NCBI GenBank assembly: GCA_037447605.1
Contig: CM074810.1
Coordinates: 62,001-126,000 of the forward strand
Reading direction: 5' to 3'
Origin: Zygnema circumcarinatum
Lineage: Eukaryota > Streptophyta > Zygnematophyceae > Zygnematales > Zygnemataceae
DNA: 64,000 nucleotides
The position numbers were made by a program, and so were the translations under genes. Below, piece by piece: positions 12,110 through 24,058 of the stretch (its first letter is position 1; the number at the start of each line of letters is the position of its first letter). The notes beneath the pieces were generated by a model. The model did no database searches. It was not told the origin of the DNA and saw only the letters and a list, made by a program, of their open reading frames with translations.

Positions 12110-15100
12110 ATGAAGCCGGATCAATCCTCGGTGCCACGAAGTTCACCAATGTCAGGCGCTCCTGATTCATCAGCGCCTCCTGCTCAGTTTCAATCAGCGG
12201 GAAACGTGGCAGGCCCTCAAGATTACCCTCGTCCTCCCTTTCAGGGCGATCTACAAAGACCACACTTTGGAGCAGAACAGTCAGGCTCGCCCTGGAAGCG
12301 CTTCCAGGGCGAGCCTCAGGGCCCGCCCTTTCAAACCGATCAAAGGCCTCCGTTCATGGCCGACATGCAGGGACCCCCGTTTCATGGTGATCTACTTCGG
12401 CCTCCATTTCAGAGTGACCCTCAGAGGGCACCTTTTATTGGAGACTCGCAATGGCCTCCCTTTCAGGGAGATCTCCAAAAAAGATTTTTTAATCAAAGGC
12501 CTTTCTTTCCCGGTGACCAAGGAAGGCCACTTTTCCAAGCAGATCAGCCTGGGCCACCGTTTTTTGGAGAGCCATCTAGACCTCCTTCGCCTCCTATTCA
12601 ACAGCACGGGCGAGACCCATCTGCTGCACCACCCTTTCCTCCCAATTTCAGTCCTGGAAATCAGCCATTTGCTCACCTCAGACCACCTACAGGCGGAGGC
12701 CTCCCACCCTCTCTGCCTTTTTCAAATCCTCCTGTTTCTCAGCCTCATGCCCCATTTCGTCCAGGATTTGGATCAGCTCCTCCCAACGGCGGTCCTCCCC
12801 TGTGGACCCATACACCGGATGGACGGCCTGAACCAGGAAAGTGGATGCCTGACCAATCTGGGGATCAAACATTGGCAGCGGGACAATCGCAGCCACCTGG
12901 AAACCACCGCTTTCCACAACAAGAACAGCTATCTTTCCCTCCGGGGGGGCAATACCCAGGGACGGGTCCCCTGCCAGGAGGCCACCCCATGCAGCTGGGG
13001 GGGCCTCCAGGACAAAGGCAGCTGCCCTTTGGAAATCTGCCGGTGCCTCCTCCAGGCTTTCCAAGGGGCCCCCCAGTTCCGGGTCATGTCCAACAGCTGC
13101 CTCCACCTCCGCCGCCGCAGTATGCCATGTCAGGGCAGCCCCCTCCCTTCTCTACCCAGTTGCCCCCATCCCCTGGGCAATACCCAGGCCAGTTGCCCCC
13201 TCCTGGTTTTCAGATGGACAGTTTAGGTCAACAGCAGACGCATGATTCCTCCCAACAGCAGAAGGTCGATGGATTGAAGAAGAAAGAGCGGCGGAAGTCA
13301 AGATGGGAACCTGAGCCGGACGCTGAGGCTGAGGCAGCAAAGCAAAGTGGAAATTCAATGTTGAATGAGGGATCTCATCTGCAGCTAGGGCCTGGTGCAA
13401 GCAGGGGGGCAAACTCCAGTCAGAGTGACGATCACGGAATGGATGCTGAGCATTATCGCAGGGAAAACCAGGGGCCAATGGACCAGCAACATTCGTACCA
13501 TTCAGAGTTTTATCAGGGGCAGAGAAACTCTTTTGATCAAAATATGGTGCCTTACCAGAATCAAATGCCAGACCAGGTCCGCATTTTGAACCAACAAGGG
13601 CGGCAATGGCCCCCAATTGGGCCATTAGGTGACGTCATGCAGCATATGCCACAGGGCGGTCCTCCAGGCGCGGCAGGAGACTACGGTCGGATAGAGCAAG
13701 CTGTGCAGATGGCAGTTTTGCGTGAACAGGTAAGTGGAGCTCACTAACCACTTAATGCAGTTCACTTGAACTGATAGGACAGGAGAATAGTGATGATAGA
13801 TCATCTTTGTAGGAATGCGTATTCCTCGTTTTGTGCATGATGGTAACTGTTCTTGGGAATGGTTGCATTGACGTGTGGAGTGGTTCAGCAGGCTGTTTTG
13901 GGCAGAATCTGATATAGCACTGTGGTCGGGTTTGACAGGATGCAAGCTTGCAGCAAACCCTGGCAGCGCACAGGTATGTTCTCTAACCATGGCTTTAGCA
14001 GACCCCAACATATAAAACTTGTATAAAAACGTGTGCAATACTCAACGTTGAAAAATTGCTGAGATGGGCATAAGAACTTCAGTTTGTGTTTCACTCTGTC
14101 ACACTAGGGTCATTTCCAGAAAGGAGTGGGAAGTAAATTTGAAGTAGCTACTACTCCTCTCGACTCAATCGTGTCGCATGCCAATGGATTATTCGTTTTC
14201 ATTTGTAGAACGCGGACATTGTCAATAAACTGGAAACTTCACCTTGCTCCAATCGAGTCGAGAATGCTGTCAGGAAGTGTGGCTATGCAGACTGAACTTT
14301 GTTTCTCTGGTGATCCTTCAGGGGAGACAAGAGGACTTTTCTGACTATGGAGGGCGATGATCCGCTAGCTCAGCGGCATGATCCTTCTACGCTGAAGGTG
14401 GCCTCCTTATCCAACATTTTGCTCATGTCACGAAAGTCAGAACTATCTCGCAGTGGGATTGTGATAAGGCAAGGTCAGTGAGAGAGAGAGGGAGAGAGAT
14501 AGAGAGAGAGAGAGAGGGAGAGAGATAGAGAGAGAGAGAGAGGACGAGAGAGAGGGGGGGTGAGAAGGGCATAGTTTCCAATAAACTATGCGGCAATTGG
14601 ATTTGTTAGCAAACACGTATTGTTACGTTCAACTGTTTGTGTCGCGTAAATTTGAGAAATGTACGGAGCTACAGAGGCGCTGTTTGGGACTGGTACAAAT
14701 GCCGCGTTTGCAAGGATTTTACTCACTTTGATATTACTCATTTTGATATGTAACATTCTCGCGAGCTTCATGTCTTATGTTACGCGTAACATTGCATAAT
14801 GGCACGTCCTTCACGTCTAAGGAGAAAGGGACAAACAATTATTTCTCACTTTTGGCAATCAATGGTTGCAGGATAAGCTGCTACAGATGACATCGCAGCA
14901 TCGGGAGGAGGTGGCAGCAAAAAGAGGACGAATAGAAGAATTATCAGGTGTCAAAAATCAGCTCCAGAAGCATTTCTACCCCCCTTTGCAATGTCATATG
15001 GACTCAAATGCAGTAGGCAAAGGGGTAAACCATTTCATGTTTACTTTTTTAGCTACTCCGAAGATAGCCTTAACCCCTGTCGTCCCTGTTGACTGCTTGT

Positions 15101-18100
15101 GCAGAGAACCTAGACATCGGAAATGGCTACGGTGTGCCGGGTGGTGGTGCATATAGTACCGCAATGCGGCCACCTATGTTCTCTCTCGCAGCCACTCCCA
15201 TCCCCCCCTCCGCCGACAACCACGCCGGCAGCAGCAGGGGGCCCCCTCCCTCTTCGACCGGTCCTCGTCGACCGTTCGATGGTCCTGAAGGCGCAGCGAG
15301 GCAGAGGAATGAAGGGGGGGGAGGGGGCAGCCATGCAGACGAGTCGAAGAGGGAGACGGCTGAGGGAGGGGGCGAGCTTCCGGAGTATCTGAAACTGCGG
15401 CTCAAAGCAAGGGGAATCTTGAAGGAGAAGAGCGAGAATGGGCTTATGGAGTCTGCAACTGCGGTAAGAGACTAAGCCAAGTTATTCGTTTGAAAGTGCG
15501 GTTCATACAAGGATTTTTTGAACTTCCAATTAGGGAATGGGATACTAGCATTTAAACTGACCAGTTTAACAGCAGCAGCGATTTTATTTGAAGCGTGCAG
15601 TGGTATCCTTTGAACTGCTGCTCCGTTTCAGTCTGTTACAGATTTTAAAGAGTCATCTTTACAAGCTAACTTACCTTTTTGTGGAGTCAGGGACCTTTGC
15701 AGTCAAATGCCAATCCTTCAACTTCAGAATCTGGTTCGAGGGGGGGAGAGCCGTTGCCAGCTGGCTGGGTGAGAATTAGCCTGCCGTTGCTTGAAGCGTA
15801 GCCGTCCTGTTGGGCCGATTTATTATCACCCTCAGACTGCTAGGCCATGTCTTCAAACACTTACTAGCCCCATTTTGATGTGATACCTGCACTCTCGTCA
15901 ACCAGTGCTAATGGGTTTTCAAATAATTGCACTCTGAATCAAAAGTATAAGTTGCAGAGGAGGAAAAGGTATTTAACAATATCAAACATTTGCTTACCTG
16001 GCGATAGTTTGTAAAGTCTAGTTGTGATAGATGGGATATCCCCTCTGCTTGCTGGTGGTCTCTGGCAGGTGCAAGGGTTAGACCCCCAGAGTTCTCATGT
16101 GTACTATTACTATGAGCCCACGGGGACGAGCCAATGGGAACGTCCGGTCACTGGAGGGAGGAAGGTGGTCCCACCTCCCCCGCCGCCGCCCCCTCAATTG
16201 TCTCCTCTCCCTCCCAACTGGGAGGAAGCGACGGATGCTACTACCGGTGAGGATACTTATGGTTGGTAGGTCAGAAATTTGACATGGCCTTCTGCATATA
16301 TGGAGGATGCAGACGTCTCTGATTTTATATGCCAATTCGGACGATCCTAAGTAGGACATCCTTTCTGCTGCCGCCATGAGTCATGTGCAGGCCAAAAGTA
16401 TTACTACAACGTAAAGACTAATGAAACAAGGTGGGAGCGCCCAAAAGGAGCCTCGAAAACGTCAAGTTTGAAGGATTCCAATAAAGAAAGTGCGTCGGAA
16501 AGTAGCAAACCTGCTGAAGGGGAGATGGCCAATGGAGCGACTCCCAAATTCAAGAAGTGTGCCGGATGTGGAGGGTGGGGGCGGGGCCTCGTTCAATCTT
16601 GGGGCTATTGTCACCACTGTACTCGGTATGTACAACAAAGTAAATTGAAACCCCTTGTCCAGCGGATCGTCAAACACCGTTCGGCAGGCTGCAGGATTGT
16701 TTGACTGAAGTGTTTGAGTGCTATGGATGAATGCTCACCTGGCAATCATGCGTGGTTGCACATGTATGATGATAATAGGGAACTGAAAATTGAAGTGCCG
16801 CCGGATAAGCAATCTGCAAGCCTTCGTCGCACTGGCAGCAGCGGAATTCCTGCACCTGCTGCGGCTACTCCGCCCAGCGAGTCATCTGCAGGAGAATTCA
16901 AGCACAAGTGGCAGGCAGATATTGCTGCAGCTGTTGCTGCAGAGAAACCAGCAGGCAGGTCAGTAAGCGGGAGACCACGTATGGCTACAGTTGTTTCTTA
17001 TTTGTCGGTTATTTTCTTGTTACGGCTTCAGAAGGGCAGATGGAAGACTTCAACGGCGACCTTCTTGATTGACAAATGACGAAATCTTATAGGAGTTAAG
17101 ACTTTTGCGATAAGGAGAGGCAGAGCTGTTGGTGGTTTGAGGATTCTTTACGTCGTAGGACAATGCTGGGAGCTCACTCTTCTTCGCAGAGTGGGGATAA
17201 TCGTAGCTTGTTGTCAGTTTTGAATGCACCATGGCTTTGTTTCAGCAAAGAACTGTCATGCTTGACTAAATTGATATTGCAATTTGAAATGTATGTATGC
17301 ATTAAGGAAGGGCCATTCTGGGGAACAGCAGAGCCGTATCTGGGAAGCCTGGCCTTCCGCCGGCTCGCAAAGTTCAGCGAAAAAGGGTTGCGGACGATAG
17401 CGATTCGTTGGACCCAATGGACCCGTCATCTTACTCTGATGCTCCACGTGGCGGCTGGTAAGCTGTTGAATCGAACAGCGTGCTTTCCATCGTCAGTTGG
17501 TTCTGAAATTTATGTGATCTGAGCTATGGCACGCATTCCACTTAGTTGGTGCGCAACCTGCGGCTGCAGATATCAGTAGTGTTGCAACCTAAACTTGGTA
17601 AACAGTGAAGAGCGGTGAGCTTGTTGGGTTTGGTTGAGAAGCAGGTACACCCGGCACTTAATTTTCCATGAGAACAGAAGTAACCTTCAAACTTAATGTG
17701 GATTTGGCTATTTACTTATGATCTTTCCTTTACACATGCAAATGCAGGGGTGTCGGTCTCAAAGGCGTCCAGCCACGAGCAGCAGACACCACTGCTTCGG
17801 TGAGGATACTGCTGTTTTCTTTCTTTTTGTTACTTGCAACTTGAAGTCGAGTCCAGAAGAGTTGTGAAGTGCTTTGGGAAAGGGGGGTTCCGGATCGAAT
17901 TAGGGCAGTTTTGGCTTCCATTACCCATGAGGAGATAACCATGAATCGTTTAATGAGGTCATGTTTCGATTTCACTCTAACAAACATCGGTCAATGAATG
18001 CTAGTTCATGTCGTGCAATGGTCTGGTGAGGGCTGCTGCACGGTCAGCATGCCTGCCAACTTGGAAACTTGCTCAGAAAGACACCCTTTCACCTGTCCCC

Positions 18101-18487
18101 TTCTCTCTATAGGCCATGTCTGCGCCCTCCCCCTTACCCTCCATCCTTCATTTCTGCACTGTGGACCTTTTCCTTTCGTCCTTGTCTTTCACAAGTAAGA
18201 CAAGGACGAAAGGACAAGGACAAGGACAAGGATGTCTTTTCCTTGTCTTGTCTTGTTTTCCTTGTCTTTGTTGTCTTTGCTCCTCCTTTCTGAGCGTGGG
18301 GCTGTGCAATCGCGGAGGGCAGGGTCCTCTGTTCCAGCAAAGGCCGTACCCCTCCCCCGGGGCAGTGCTGCGGCGGAACGCAGAGCTCGCCGGGGCGGCG
18401 GCAGGTGGAGGAGGGGGCAGGCCGGCGGGGCTGACGTCCATTATGAAGCGCGGCGATGGCAGCGACGGCCTGGGGGATGCCGACTGA
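12110..18487 (+). CDS. PQBP1-like WW-domain splicing protein with Dim1/U5-15kD-binding C-terminus
   Basis: Nuclear protein probably acting at the U5 snRNP in pre-mRNA splicing. Twelve coding exons: 12110-13729, 13939-13973, 14322-14397, 14872-14947, 15105-15463, 15691-15768, 16069-16246, 16391-16625, 16719-16958, 17332-17457, 17748-17799, 18323-18487. Phases close to 1079 residues. Order: Pro/Gln/Gly-rich region with PPF..D repeats; KERRKSRWEPE; DDPLAQRHDPSTLK; GNGYGVPGGGAY; LPEYLKLRLKARGIL; two WW domains (VYYYYEPTGTSQWERP and KYYYNVKTNETRWERP); a four-Cys knuckle CAGCGGWGRGLVQSWGYCHH; then DPMDPSSYSDAPRGGW and GPLFQQRPYPSPGAVLR. The last two are the hallmark PQBP1 C-terminal motifs. The start at 12110 follows a good acceptor-like tract, so a 5'UTR intron is possible; an in-frame ATG at 12080 would add 10 residues. 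The extended N-terminus is much longer than animal PQBP1 but resembles plant WW proteins. Confidence 0.92.
12283..12316. repeat. Perfect 34-bp palindrome inside coding exon
   Basis: Arm AGGCTCGCCCTGGAAGC is followed directly, with no spacer, by its exact reverse complement. It lies in exon 1 of the PQBP1-like gene and reads through in frame. Confidence 0.97.
14480..14556 (+). repeat. (GA)n microsatellite
   Basis: Imperfect GA run with two copies of a GGGAGAGAGATA interruption, inside the PQBP1-like intron 14398-14871. Confidence 0.9.
18172..18213. repeat. 16-bp perfect inverted repeat, 10-nt loop
   Basis: Arms CCTTTCGTCCTTGTCT (18172-18187) and its exact reverse complement (18198-18213). 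They are followed by AAGGAC and TTGTC tandem tracts that can also pair. The element lies in the last intron of the PQBP1-like gene, about 110 nt before the acceptor at 18322. Confidence 0.9.
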
Positions 18488-18514
18488 CTGACTGACTGAC
18501 TGACTGACTGACTG
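18482..18514 (+). repeat. (GACT)n tetranucleotide run over a stop codon
   Basis: About eight GACT copies. The TGA that ends the PQBP1-like frame (18485-18487) is the first of several in the array. Confidence 0.95.
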
Positions 18515-19390
18515 GTCTGTGACTAGCGTTAGCTGGCAAGATAAGATGCGACTCGAGATGCACATGCATTGTAGTTTGAGGTATAACAGAGAGGTCGGCG
18601 CTTTTCTGTCTGCACTCTCTGTGTGGGGGGGAGAATCCTAGGAAGGCTAGCCGGAGTCCTCTGCTCTGCTTTGCTGTTCCTGGAATGGCCTCTTTCGGCC
18701 AGCCGCCGTGTGTGAGTGTAGACTCCCCTGCTGCTCCTGCGGGCTTGTGTCAACGAGTCGGGTGCTGCAAAAACTGCAGCACCCATGCAGATTTTCCTGC
18801 TTCCAGTCATCCTTCTCTAACATAGCAGCATCTATAAAAGGACGTAGCAACTGCGGCTTAATTCATGTCGGCCTTGGAGTCTTTTGGAAGGAGAGCCTTC
18901 CTGTTCTAGGGTTGACCCCTTGACATTTCCTCATTAATGTGACGTGTCACGAAGCACAGGCCCATGCATACTGTCCCGCGACTTTGTCGGGTCGACCTCA
19001 TAGCTGCAGACCTGCCGCATTCTCATCAAGTCAGTGCTGACGGGCGTCGCTGGAGGAGCAAGCAGCAAGGAGGCGTGTCACTGTGGACAGTTCTTGGTGT
19101 GCTCCAGTTGAAAAATATGGAAAAATGTGACTACCCTTTATACACAAGTGCACCACAATGCGATGTGCCATCGCCTTCCACTGTCCGCAAAGCAAATGGC
19201 GGTTTGGAGGTCTCCAGTGCAGGGAGCACTATGGCTTGTCACGGAAGAGCACGTTTGTGATGGGCATCGCTTGAAATAAAATAAATTCCAGGCCATTGGA
19301 TTACATGCCGTCATTTGAGTGCTCAAGTTTTGGTCTCCAGCTTATCTAATAGATGTAAATCCAAAAAATAACAAGGTCAAAAGTTGACCT
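18515..19390. other. Convergent 3' flank between PQBP1-like gene and RTE1-like gene
   Basis: No coding exon recognised. An AATAAA on the plus strand at 19275-19280 could serve as a distant polyadenylation signal for the PQBP1-like transcript, but the distance (about 790 bp past the stop) makes this weak. Confidence 0.4.
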
Positions 19391-20970
19391 TTAGAACAGT
19401 AATACTCCTTTTAAGTAAAAAGTACCAATGAGGAACCAGCATGTCAAGAGAAGGGCAAACGAAGCCCAAAAAACAAGAAAGCTCCATCCCACCAGGAACA
19501 CACCTAAAGTCATTATGATGAGCCAAGGTGCAAATGCGTAGAAGACGGAGAGCGTGCTCACCCATTGCCCTTCTAACAGGACCATGAGCACAAGATCGAC
19601 CATGTTCCACTTGCTGTGCCCCTTGTAGGCCATAGTGTTGAGACACCGTGCAACAAACGAATGGCAATTACTTGTGAAAATGTTGTAAGAAACGTGTTGA
19701 AATTGTCGCATTACTACCTTCAAAGCATCATCCCACGATTTTCCGGTGTGAACATGAGACTCCGGATTTTGGCAGCTGTGATCCGTGAGGTGGCGGACAA
19801 AGCAAGACTGCATCACCAAAATCAAGGTGACGCGTCAACCAATAAATAAGTCCACAAATGCAAAGCGTGGAGTGCGACCACATCAAAGATGCAGTTGCGC
19901 CATCGAGTTGCCATCACGAGCAGCACTGCCTCTACAAACGTCACGGCTAAAGAAGCGAAATCGTAAGAATTATCCTGAACATACCTTGCAGCCTCAGTCA
20001 TGCAAAGGAAGATAACAAGCCTTGCAAGAAATTTGAACAGGGTCGACATAAGAGAAAGGACAACCTTCGACTTGATTAAAGAGCCTTTAACGTTCCCCGA
20101 CATGCTAGTAAGCATGCTAGTAAAAACAACGGTTACTTGACATCGCCGCAAGGATAGTGCAGCTTCATGAGTTTGGTTTGACAAATATCTACACCTGCTT
20201 AAGAGACGTACGTGAATTGAATGACGAAACTTCTTTTGACTGGAAAACGGAGGAAGAATTGCCGTTCTTATGACAGGTAAAGTAAAGCTAGAAGCTTGTA
20301 CTCTTCGTGTCAGGAAATTTGTCCCTCTCACGCCCAACAGAAAGAAAATATCGTAGAAAATACCAGAAAATTTAGTACAAGCAAAGTACGAACAATAGAT
20401 CACTAGAAGAAGCTTCTTGCATGTAGAACCCGCTTTAAGCTCATTCCACTTAAGCCTGAGCTCTTTCGCAGGCTGTGCTCATACTCATCCCTGTTAAAAT
20501 TTCGATATCGACCGAATTTCGCAATTTCACTTTATTTTTTGGACCAATCGTTTGAGCCGACACTCTGCTCTTGAACGAAGCAAGCAAGCATAAAATTTGA
20601 AGGACAACTGCAACCGACGGAATCGTCCTAAATTCCCACAATTCACCTGCCTTTTCCCATTTCTGTCTCCTTTGGGGCCATGGCGTACCTGATCGGGCCG
20701 CAGGCGGACATAGCGCGATGTGGCCCCAAACGCAAAGCCGTCCACATTGACGAAGTAGGAGCCTGCAAAGTCCAGAATGACGCCGTCCTCCGTGCAGATC
20801 CCCAGGTGGCCCACGAACGGCACCATCCAGGCCACCACGGGGAGCGGCGTCCACACCACGCAGCACGGGAAGCGCGCCCGCGCGGGGTCCACGGGAGGCA
20901 GAAGCGCCATGCCCCCGCCCCCGCCCTCCCTCGGCCCTTGCCCCCCCGCCTCCACGTCGCAGGAAGCCAT
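19391..20970 (-). CDS. RTE1: RTE1/RTH (REVERSION-TO-ETHYLENE SENSITIVITY1, DUF778/TMEM222) family membrane protein
   Basis: Two coding exons on the minus strand, 20970-20689 and 19807-19391, giving 232 residues in one frame. In Arabidopsis RTE1 is an ER/Golgi membrane protein that promotes activity of the ethylene receptor ETR1; homologues occur widely in eukaryotes, so an ethylene role here is not implied. Seen in the sequence: a Gly-rich N-terminus, then [84 protein letters not shown], and two hydrophobic C-terminal segments ([20 protein letters not shown] and [16 protein letters not shown]). The start ATG at 20970 is head-to-head with the proteasome gene, 436 bp apart. The 881-nt intron contains an open frame discussed under findings. 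Confidence 0.93.
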
Positions 20971-21406
20971 GGCAGACAGCGCTTGCAACACCTCCGCCCT
21001 TATGAGAGGGCAAGAAATCAGGCACCCGAAGGGTCAATAGTGGAACTCACAAAGTGGATCTCAATCTGCCGGTAGATCAACCTTTCTCAATAGGGTATTT
21101 TGCTTTTCCGTACATCTTTCAGTACCGCAAGCAAGTAACCTCGCGGAGTGGATCCCGAGTCTACGGTTGCCTCCCCCCCCCCTGTGCCTCTCGAGCCGTG
21201 CAGGAAAGGCTTGTTCTCTCCTGCTCCGCTCTGCGCCATAGTCAGTCCCTCGCTGCCGCACTGCTGGACTGCTGCCCGCGCCTCCGCTCGCTTGTGCTGT
21301 GCTTGTGCCGCAGCCTCGCTCCTTTCCTCGGCCCTTTCTATACCACTATTGCACCGTCTTTCTTTCTCTCTCTTTTTTGGCTTCAAGTTTCCCGCTTCCG
21401 GCAGCC
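20971..21406. promoter_or_regulatory. Shared divergent promoter region of RTE1-like and PSMA1 genes
   Basis: 436 bp between two opposite start codons, so both promoters must lie here. Two GTAC cores occur near 21110 and 21122. A pyrimidine-rich tract and CAG just before the PSMA1 ATG could be a 5'UTR acceptor. Confidence 0.6.
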
Positions 21407-22288
21407 ATGTTCCGCAACCAGTACGATACGGACGTGACGACATGGAGCCCGGCAGGGCGCCTGCATCAGGTGGAGTACGCCATGGAGGCGGTCAAGCAGG
21501 GCAGCGCTGCTGTGGGTCTCCGCTCTAGCACGCATGTTGCTCTGGCGACACTCAAGCGAGCGCCCTCCGAGCTCTCTTCATATCAGAAGAAAATTTTCAA
21601 GATTGACTCGCACATAGGCATCGCTATCGCTGGGCTGAATGCAGATGGCCGCGTGTTGTGTCGGTACATGCGCTCTGAATGCATAAACCACACGTTCATT
21701 TACGAAAGCCCGTTGCCCACAGCGAGACTTATCTCTCAAGTGGCTGACAAGTCGCAAGTCTGCACTGCGAGGTCATGGCGAAGGCCGTACGGTGTAGGTT
21801 TGTTAGTGGCCGGCTATGATGCTGCAACCGGCGCACATTTGTATCAAACCTGTCCGTCTGGAAATTATTTTGAATTTCACGCCATGGCAATCGGAAGTAG
21901 ATCGCAAGCGGCAAAAACTTATCTCGACAGAAAGTTTGAGACGTTCAAGGATGCTGCAAGAGAGGAGCTGATACGGCACGCGCTTTTCGCCGTCAAGGAG
22001 TGTTTGCAGGAGGGAGAATTGACAAGCAAGAATTGCAGCTTGGCTATTGTGGGGAAGGGAGAAGATTTCATCATTTTGGAGGATGAGGATGTGCAGCCAT
22101 ACATTGACATGCTCGATGTGGATGCTATCGCTGTTGAGGGTGGCGATGATGCTCAGAAGGAGGGTCTGGACGAGGAAGGGAAGCAGGATGCAACGGTTGT
22201 GGACGAAGTCGGAAGTGCTGCTCCCACAGAAGGGGCGGGAGCACAGGATGGAGGGGATGGCCCGGCGCCCATGGATGACGAGAGCTGA
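21407..22288 (+). CDS. PAF1: 20S proteasome subunit alpha type-1
   Basis: Structural alpha subunit (alpha6/PSMA1 type) of the 20S proteasome core. The single uninterrupted frame encodes 293 residues starting [19 protein letters not shown], with the alpha-subunit N-terminal signature [20 protein letters not shown]. Conserved features include [57 protein letters not shown] and [12 protein letters not shown]. The C-terminal ~55 residues are an acidic low-complexity tail rich in Asp, Glu and Gly, longer than the short tails of typical plant PAF subunits (about 278 residues in Arabidopsis). The absence of introns is unusual here, because nearly every neighbour has several. The start is fixed by homology. 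Confidence 0.96.
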   Translation: MFRNQYDTDVTTWSPAGRLHQVEYAMEAVKQGSAAVGLRSSTHVALATLKRAPSELSSYQKKIFKIDSHIGIAIAGLNADGRVLCRYMRSECINHTFIYESPLPTARLISQVADKSQVCTARSWRRPYGVGLLVAGYDAATGAHLYQTCPSGNYFEFHAMAIGSRSQAAKTYLDRKFETFKDAAREELIRHALFAVKECLQEGELTSKNCSLAIVGKGEDFIILEDEDVQPYIDMLDVDAIAVEGGDDAQKEGLDEEGKQDATVVDEVGSAAPTEGAGAQDGGDGPAPMDDES

Positions 22289-23660
22289 TGAGGTGAGGAT
22301 GCAAGAATTGAATGGACCTTGACGTGCTGCATTCTGTTCAAAAAAGATAAAGTTGCATACGTTATCCGGGACTTCTGGACATTCGGTATCTGTAAACCGA
22401 GTTCATCACAGAGGAAACGAAAGCGATGGAGAGAGAGAGTTATGTATCGATATTTAGAGGGGTCATGTAGGTGTGAGTGACCATCATATGCCACTTTAGG
22501 AGCAGGTAGGTCCAAACGGACAATGGATGTCAGCAACTTTAAACAATATTAACCAGCCTTGCCGCAGACGTGACCGCGGGGAGGCCGACCGTTTCACGGT
22601 CACTTTTTCCTCGGGAAAGCTATTGAAATGAAAGTCGTTTGTAGCTTTAGGTTTTTCTGCACGCACGTCGGTAGGTCAATTTTCTTGGTCGGTGCGCTTT
22701 TAGAGAAAGCTGGGTGGCTTCTAGTTCGAACTCCTTTTCCGTAAGCAAAGTGTGAAAGGTCGGAGTATATTCACCAGAAATATTACTTCATACCACGCGG
22801 AATTGACAAAGTTAAATCGTGAAACGTGAAGTTTTCGAAAAATCTCTCGTTAGCAGGGCCGATGGAGGCTTCTGGAATGCTTGGATGCACTCAAGAACGG
22901 CTATTCTATAGTTTTGAGTTTGTGGTTGCTCAGATGATGATTGTAGCACTGATTTTTCAGTGAGGTGGTGTTGTCGAAGTGTCTGAACTTTTTCGCCATA
23001 GTTGGAAAGCTAGAACAACTGAAATATATGATGGGTAGCTCGAGATTTAGTCGAGAATATGTTTCAGTAGGGCACAGGTGGCAGCTTCCATTGCTTCCAC
23101 CTTCCGTTTGGTGAGGCTGAGCCTCAGGGTTCGAGTGTGAAAGTTGTGTTACTTATTCATGACAGGGGAAGCTAGAAAGGTCATGCAGCCGCTTCCCTTT
23201 CCTTTGCACTCATTCAACAGAAATAGATTGTGGGACATCAAACGAAATGGATTGTGAGTGCAGTTCATTTGCTCGTAGTAGTGCCGCTCCTTGCATTGAC
23301 TCTCCTTTATCATTCTCACTCGATTTGTTATAAACAGATTTTTAGACTTCAGAAGACTCATGCGCATGGACTGTCGTCCTAAAGTTTCTGTTTCAGTTGT
23401 GACTGAGTGGCAGGATGATAGAAGGGTCGCAAAGCAGGGCATAGTCATTTACTTGGAGTTGGCACCATGGAGTTGGCAGGCTTTTGGGCGGATAAGTCGT
23501 CTAATCATACTAATACGCCTATTGCCCTCACTGCGCAGGAAGTGGACCAATGGAGCTCGGGGCAGTGTTGGCTGGTGGAGAAACACTTCTCGATTTTCCA
23601 AAAGCGGCGCCTCGCGCTTTGCGCCTGCAGTAACAAATTCAGTCTGGCGATTTTTGGCCT
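22289..23660. other. Gene-poor stretch downstream of PSMA1
   Basis: Probably the 3'UTR of PSMA1 followed by AT-rich intergenic DNA. I recognise no coding exon, RNA gene or element here on either strand. Confidence 0.5.
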
Positions 23661-23779
23661 GCAGTGAAGTGCAGTGCAGTGAAGTGCAGTGCAGTGAAGT
23701 GCAGTGCAGTGAAGTGCAGTGCAGTGAAGTGCAGTGCAGTGAAGTGCAGTGCAGTGAAGTGCAGTGCAGTGCAGTGCAG
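23661..23779 (+). repeat. 15-bp minisatellite, unit GTGCAGTGCAGTGAA
   Basis: About seven tandem units, nearly perfect, decaying into GTGCA pentamers at the end. All frames across it are open and carry no coding signal. Confidence 0.95.
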
Positions 23780-24058
23780 GCATTGGAAGAGCATTGGCCA
23801 TACTTGTGAATAGCGCCCATGTCCTGCAGCCGGCTCCTCCAACTGGCACGAGATTTGGGGTCCGTCCGTCCAAGCGGTAGAAGCTTCACGCTGTGGAAGG
23901 CTGTCAGCGCCTCGCGCTGAGCGGAGCGGGCGGGACCTCTCAAGTGATGATGTGAGAGTCAGTCATGTAGTGAGCGAGACTCGGTGGATACACGTTGAAG
24001 CGAAAAGTTGAAATATCTCGTCCCCATGTCTGTTGTGGATGAGTGGACGCTTGCATGC

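Noticed and set aside
12267-13226. 319-codon plus-strand frame
   Set aside because: Alternate frame of exon 1 of the PQBP1-like gene, which has conserved motifs and correct splice joins in its own frame.
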